Below are positions 58,601 to 64,000 of a stretch of 64,000 bases of DNA, one piece after another (position 1 is the stretch's first letter; each line of letters opens with the position of its first letter). The notes beneath the pieces were generated by a model. The model saw only the letters and a program-made list of their open reading frames with translations, did no database searches and was not told where the DNA came from. The translations under genes were made by a program, and so were the position numbers. The stretch lies in the NCBI GenBank assembly GCA_036852015.1, contig JAANDG010000695.1:1-64000 (forward strand), read 5' to 3'. Source of the DNA: Pelodera strongyloides (lineage: Eukaryota > Nematoda > Chromadorea > Rhabditida > Rhabditidae).

Positions 58601-61600
58601 AGTGCGGCAAATGCATGTTTCTAGATGAAACAGTGCGGCAAATTCGCATGGTTTTCTAGATGAAAACAGTGCGGGAAATTCCGCATGGTTTTCTAGATGA
58701 AAACGGCAAATGCCGCATGGTTTCTAGATGAAAACAGTGCGGTTTGGTTTCTAGATGAAAACAGTGCGGCAAATTCCCTGTTTTTCTCTAGATGAAAACA
58801 GTGCGGCAAATGCGCATGGTTTTTAGATGAAAACAGTGCGGCAAATTTCATGGTTTTCTAGATGAAAACAGGTTTTCTGGAAAAACAGTGCGGTAAATTC
58901 CGCATGGGTTTTCTAGATGAAAACAGTGCGGCAAAATGCGCATGGTTTTCTAGATGAAAACAGGCGGCAAATTCCGCATGGTTTTCTAGATGAAAACAGG
59001 CGGTAAATGCCGCATGGTTTCTAGATGAAAACAGTGCGGCAAAATCCGCATGGTTTGTAGATGAAAACAGTGCGGCAAATGCCGAATGGTTGTCTAGATG
59101 AAAACAGTGCGGAAATGCCGCATGTTTTCTAGATGAATTGCGGCAAATCCGCATGGTTTTCTAGATGAAACGTGCGGCAAATGCTGCAGTGCGGCAAATT
59201 CCCATGGTTTTCTAGATGAAAAACAGTGCGGCAAATTCCGCATGGTTTTCTAGATGAAAACAGTGCGGCAAATTCCCATGGTTTTCTAGATGAAAACATG
59301 TGCGGCAAATTAGGCATGGTTTAGATGAAAACGTGCATTGCGCATGGTTTTCTAGATGAAAACAGTGCGGCAAATGCCGCATGGTTTTCTAGATGAAAAC
59401 AGTGCGGCAAATTCCCCATGGTTTTCTAGATGAAAACAGTGCGGCAAATTCCGCATGGTTTTCTAGATGAAAACAGTGCGGTAAATGCTGCATGGTTTTC
59501 TAGATGAAAACAGTGCGGCAAATTCCCCATGGTTTTCTAGATGAAAACAGATGGTTTTCTAGATGAAAACAGTGCGGCAATTCCGCATGGTTTTCTAGAT
59601 GAAAAACAGTGCGGCAAATGTCGCATGGTTTTCTAGATGAAAAGTGCGGCAGTGCTAGATGAAAACAGTGCGGCAAATGTCGCATGGTTTTCTAGATGAA
59701 AACAGTGCAAATGTCGCATGGTTTTCTAGATGAAAACAGTGCGGCAAATTGGCATGGTTTTCTAGATGAAAACAGTGCGGCAAATGTCGCATGGTTTTCT
59801 AGATGAAAACAGTGCGCAAATTCCGCATGGTTTTCAGATGAAAACAGTGCGGCAAATGTCATGGTTTTCTAGATGAAAACAGTGCGGCAAAATGCCGCAT
59901 GGTTTTCTAGATGAAAACAGTGCGGTAAATTCCGCATGGTTTTCTAGATGAAAACAGTGCGGAAATTGCATGTTTTCTAGATGAAAACAGCGTGCAAATT
60001 CCGCATGGTTTTTCTAGATGAAACAGTGCGGCAAATGCCGCATGTTTTTCTAGATGAAAACAGCATGGTTTCGGGCAAATTCCGCATGGTTTTTCTAGAT
60101 GAAAACAGTGCTGCCCGCATGGTCTTCTAGATGAAAACGCGCATGGTTTTCTAGATGAAATTGCATGGTTTTCGGGAAAATGCATGGAAAACAGTGCGGC
60201 AAAATGCCGCATGGTTTTCTAGATGAAAACAGTGCGGCAAATTCCCCATGGTTTTCTAGATGAAAAACAAAATGCTGGTTTTTCAGATGAAAAGTGCGGC
60301 AAATTGCATGGTTTTCTAGATGAAAACAGTGCGGCAAATGCGCATGGTTTTCTAGAGAAAAACAGATGGTTTTAGTGAAAACAGTGCGGCAAATGCATGG
60401 TTTTCTAGATGAAAACAGTGCGGCAAATGCCGCATGGTTTTCTAGATGAAAACAGTGCGGCAAATTCCGCATGGTTTTTAGATGAAAACAGTGCGGCAAA
60501 TTCCGCATGGTTTTCTAGATGAAAAAGGTTTTCTAGATGAAAACGGCAAAATGCCGCATGGTTTTCTAGATGAAAACAGTGCGGCAAATTCCCATGGTTT
60601 CTAGATGAAAACAGTGCGGCAAATTCCCGCATGGTTTTCTAGATGAAAACAGTGCGGTAAATTCCGCATGGTTTTCTAGATGAAAACAGTGCGGCAAATT
60701 CCCCATGGTTTTTAGATGAAAAACGATGGTTTTCTAGATGAAAACAGTGCGGCAATTGCCGCATGGTGCGGCAAATTGGTTTCTAGATGAAAACAGTGCG
60801 GCAAATTCCGCATGGTTTTCTAGATGAAAACAAGTGCGGCAAATCTAGATGAAAACAGTGCGGTAAATGCTGCATGGTTTTCTAGATGAAAAACAGTGCG
60901 GCAAATTCCCATGGTTTTCTAGATGAAAACAGTGAGGCAAATGTCGCATGGCATTTTTCTAGATGAAAACAGTGCGGCAAATTCCGGGTTTTCTAGATGA
61001 AAAACAGTGCGGCAAATGTAGCTGGTTTTTCTAGATGAAAACAGTGCGGCAAAATTGTTGGTTTTCTAGATGAAACAGTGCGGCAAATCGCATGGTTTCT
61101 AGATGAAAACAGTGCGGCAATTCGCATGGTTTTCTAATTGAAAACAGTGCGGCAAATTGCATGGTTTTCTAGATGAAAACAGTGCGGTAAATGCCGCATG
61201 GTTTTCTAGATGAAAAACGTGCGGCAAATTCGCATGTTTTCTAGATGAAAACAGTGCGGCAAAAGTCGCATGGTTTTCTAGATGAAAAACAGTGCGGCAA
61301 ATTCCGCATGGTTTTCTAGATGAAAACAGTGCGGTAAATGCCGCATGGTTTTCTAGATGAAAACAGTGCGGCAAATTCCGCATGGTTTTCTAGATGAAAA
61401 CAGTGCGGCAAATGCCGCATGGTTGTCTAGATGAAAACAGTGTGGGCAAATGCCGCATGGTCTTCTAGATGAAAACAGTGCGGCAAATTCCGCATGGTTT
61501 TCTAGATGAAAACAGTGCGGCAAATTCCGCATGGTTTTCTAGATGAAAACAGTGCGGCAAATGCTGCATGGTTTTCTAGATGAAAACAGTGCGGCAAATG

Positions 61601-62904
61601 CCGCATGGTTTTCTAGATGAAACAGGCGGCAAATTCCCCATGTTTTCTAGATGAAAACAGTGCGGCAAATTCCGCATGGTTTTCTAGATGAAAACAGATG
61701 CGATGGTTTTCTAGATGAAAAAGTGCGGCAAATTCCGCATGGTTTTCTAGATGAAAACAGATGGTTTTCTAGATAAACAGTGCGGCAAATGCCGCATGGT
61801 TTTCTAGATGAAAAACAGTGCGGGAAATGCCGCATGGTTTTCTAGATGAAAACAGGGGGCAAATTCCGCATGGTTTTAGATGAAAACAGTGCGGCAAATG
61901 CTGCATGGTTTTCGAGATGAAAACAGTGCGGCAAATGCCGCATGGTTTTCTAGATGAAACAGATGTTTCTAGATGAAAACAAATTGCCGATAGATGAAAC
62001 AGTGCGGCAAATGCCGCATGGTTTAGATTCATCTAGAAAACCATGCGGCAAAATGGTTTGCGGAAAATGCCGCATGGTTTTCTAGATGAAAACAGTGCGG
62101 CAAATTCCGCATGGTTTTCTAGATGAAAACAGTGCGGCAAATTCGCATGGTTTTCTAGATGAAAACAGTGCGGTAAATGGCATGGTTTTCTAGATGAAAA
62201 CAGTGCGGCAAATGCCAGTGCGGCATGGTTTTAGATGAAAACAGTGGTTTTTTAGATGAAAACAGTGCCCCATGGTTTTCTAGATGAAAATAGTGCGGCA
62301 AATTCCGCATGGTTTTCTAGATGAAAACAGTGCGGCAAATGCTGCATGGTTTTCTAGATGAAAACAGTGCGGCAAATGCCGCATGGTTTTCTAGATAAAA
62401 ACAGTGCGGCAAATGCTGCATGGTTTTCTAGATGACAACAGTGCGGCAAATGCCGCATGGTTTTCTAGATGAAAACAGTGCGGCAAATTCCCCATGGTTT
62501 TCTAGATGAAAACAGTGCGGCAAATTCCGCATGGTTTTCTAGATGAAAACAGTGCTGTAAATGCCGCATGGTTTTCTAGATGAAAACAGTGCGGCAAATT
62601 CCGCATGGTTTTCTAGATGAAAACAGTGCGGCAAATGCTGCATGGTTTTCTAGATGAAAACAGTGCGGCAAATTCCCCATGGTTTTCTAGATGAAAACAG
62701 TGCGGCAAATTCCGCATGGTTTTCTAGATGAAAACAGTGCGGCAAATTCCCCATGGTTTTCTAGATGAAAACAGTGCGGCAAATTCCGCATGGTTTTCTA
62801 GATGAAAACAGTGCGGCAAATGCCGCATGGTTTTCTAGATGAAAACAATGCGGCAAATGCCGCATGTTTGTCTAGATGAAAACAGTGCGGCAAATGCCGC
62901 ATGG

Positions 62905-63198
62905 TTTTCTAGATGAAAACAGCGTGGCAATATCAGTTTTATCTGAAACACATATTGCCGCATGGTTTTCTAGTTGAAAATAGTGTGGCAATATCAGTTT
63001 CATCTGAAATACATATAGCCGCATGGTTTTCTAGATGAAAACAGTGCGGCAAATGCCGCATGGTTTTCTAGATGAAAACAGTGCGGCAAATGCCGCATGG
63101 TTTTCTAGTTGAAAACAGTGTGGCAATATCAGTTTCATCTGAAATACATATTGCCGCATGGTTTTCTAGATGAAAACAGTGCGGCAATATCAGTTTCT
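62905..63198. repeat. Right-edge higher-order variants of the satellite
   Basis: The 61-bp variant form (GTGGCAATATCAGTTT...) returns at about 62925, 62979, 63119 and 63180, mixed with ordinary 37-mers, before the array stops at CAGTTTCTGTGCATATATAT. Confidence 0.88.
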
Positions 63199-63395
63199 GT
63201 GCATATATATATATATATACACTCAGTATATTTCACTTATTATTTTCCATAATTTCCTCTTTAATATGTATTCAATAAGCAATTCATTTAATTTCCATTA
63301 ATTCATCATATTCAAGATCAATCGAATTTCGAAAGTACATTCTTAGTTTCACGCAGATGTTTCCACGTTGAGTTAATGACTTTTGTAAAAGTACA
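63199..63395. other. AT-rich spacer after the satellite
   Basis: Short (AT)n run at 63203-63219, then AT-rich unique-looking DNA. No gene. Confidence 0.5.
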
Positions 63396-63669
63396 TGTTA
63401 GGAAATAGTGAATAATAATAGAGGCGCAGACAAATGTCTGCAGCTGGCCCGTCTGGCCCTATTTTAGGGATCAAACTAAAATATCACGAACTATGGAATA
63501 GAGACGCTAAAGATAGAGAGTAATTAGGAAATACAATAAATTAGACATATCCAGTAAAATTAGGCCACGCCCCATAAACCAGTACTTAAGGCCTCCCCGG
63601 CCCATTGAAATTGCCTTGATACATATGCTTCACGAATAAACCACTTGGACTCGACGGTGTAATTTCACA
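63396..63669 (+). mobile_element. Probable 5' LTR of an LTR retrotransposon
   Basis: 274 bp starting TGTTAGGAAATAG and ending TTTCACA, so it has TG...CA ends. CGAATAAACC near 63629-63638 could be the polyadenylation signal. Immediately after the CA comes TGGTGCACCGGTCCCGAC, a TGG-starting sequence where a tRNA primer-binding site is expected (63670-63687). The internal coding region and 3' LTR lie outside the window, so the clade is not decided. Confidence 0.62.
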
Positions 63670-63724
63670 TGGTGCACCGGTCCCGACTGGAGCGAAATCC
63701 CGGACCGACACGACGACAGTAACC

Positions 63725-64000
63725 CGTGAGGCAACCAGTGAGCAGGCACCTGGAGTGGAAGGGTCCAGAGACTCACCCCCAGAGAGGCCGCTCGAGCTTA
63801 TAGTACCGTGTGTGGCTTGGCCAGAGCTAAGTCCCACGAGAGGCTGTAAGCGCTGGTATATCCCCTAACGGCTTACATACTTTGCGTGAGGCCCCAGTGA
63901 GCAGGCACCTGGAGTGGAAGGGTCCAGAGACTCACCCCCAGAGAGGCCGCTCGAGCTTATAGTACCGTGTGTGGCTTGGCCAGAGCTAAGTCCCACGAGA
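63725..64000 (+). repeat. 160-bp direct repeat in the putative LTR-element leader
   Basis: CGTGAGGC at 63725 and 63885 starts two near-identical units (AGTGAGCAGGCACCTGGAGT, GAGAGGCCGCTCGAGCTTAT, TAGTACCGTGTGTGGCTTGG). The second runs to the window edge, so further units may follow. Confidence 0.85.

Larger units (their letters stand above)
45650..63198. repeat. 17.5 kb satellite array, 37-bp unit with two dyads
   Basis: About 470 head-to-tail units of 37 bp. Each unit is TGCGGCAAATGCCGCA (6-bp stem, AAAT loop), TG, GTTTTCTAGATGAAAAC (6-bp stem, TAGAT loop), AG; so 33 of 37 bases lie in inverted repeats. Common variants are GGTAAATGCC, GGCAAATTCC, GGCAAATGCTGC, AAATTCCCC and an 18-19-bp deletion form reading AACAGATGG. 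Nearly every unit has TCTAGA. Since 37 is not a multiple of 3 and each unit has a TAG on the minus strand, open frames stay below about three units unless indels intervene. No other feature interrupts the array. Confidence 0.97.

Noticed and set aside
45650..63198. Many minus-strand open frames with repeated HLENHAAFAALFSSRKPCG-like peptides
   Set aside because: They are translations of the 37-bp satellite through three frames. Each unit has a TAG, and longer frames occur only where indels remove it. No start, splice or codon signal.
45650..63198. CRISPR array
   Set aside because: Units are head-to-tail with no unique spacers, and the context is eukaryotic.

Overview
The window looks like nematode nuclear DNA, most likely Caenorhabditis or a close relative. 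The supported genes have short introns (47 bp to a few hundred bp) with TTTCAG/TTTTAG-type acceptors. Several first ATGs sit just behind a TTCAG-like site of the kind used in spliced-leader trans-splicing. The gene families (double saposin-B secreted protein, CD36-like scavenger receptor, Cys-rich/B-box protein) and the TTAA-flanked foldback elements also fit. No database search was possible, so the species is inferred.

Layout. (1) 1-20896 is a tandem segmental duplication. Copy 1 (1-11036) and copy 2 (11315-20896) are nearly identical. Each carries a decayed CR1-like reverse-transcriptase fragment, a broken CD36-family pseudogene full of foldback elements, an apparently intact five-exon gene for a 197-residue protein with two saposin-B domains, and on the minus strand an unidentified terminal exon. 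Copy 1 has an extra 1.58 kb repeat block (8576-10151). The copies also differ at simple repeats. (2) 20897-33000 is gene-containing DNA with many foldbacks. On the minus strand it holds a ubiquitin-like-domain gene (two exons seen), a small two-exon gene with a one-base frame problem, and a four-exon Cys-rich/B-box/coiled-coil gene of 443 residues. The tail of an unidentified plus-strand gene lies near 31.2-31.5 kb. (3) 32949-45730 is a second duplicated structure, A-B-A'-[LINE]-B'. B (33243-37029) and B' (41952-about 45730) are nearly identical 3.8 kb units with possible captured exons. A 4.6 kb non-LTR retrotransposon with two intact ORFs joined by a UAAUG stop/start overlap has split the A'/B' junction. 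(4) About 45.65-63.2 kb is a satellite of roughly 470 copies of a 37-bp unit. Almost every base of the unit belongs to one of two small inverted repeats. The same satellite occupies only about 0.2 kb at the end of unit B. (5) 63396 to the window end looks like the 5' LTR, primer-binding site and leader of an LTR retrotransposon that runs off the right edge.

The functional genes are few: the duplicated saposin-like gene, the Cys-rich/B-box gene, and fragments or partial models of about five others. The rest is repeat-driven: recent duplication, TTAA-type foldback insertion, a potentially active LINE, and expansion of a dyad-symmetric satellite.
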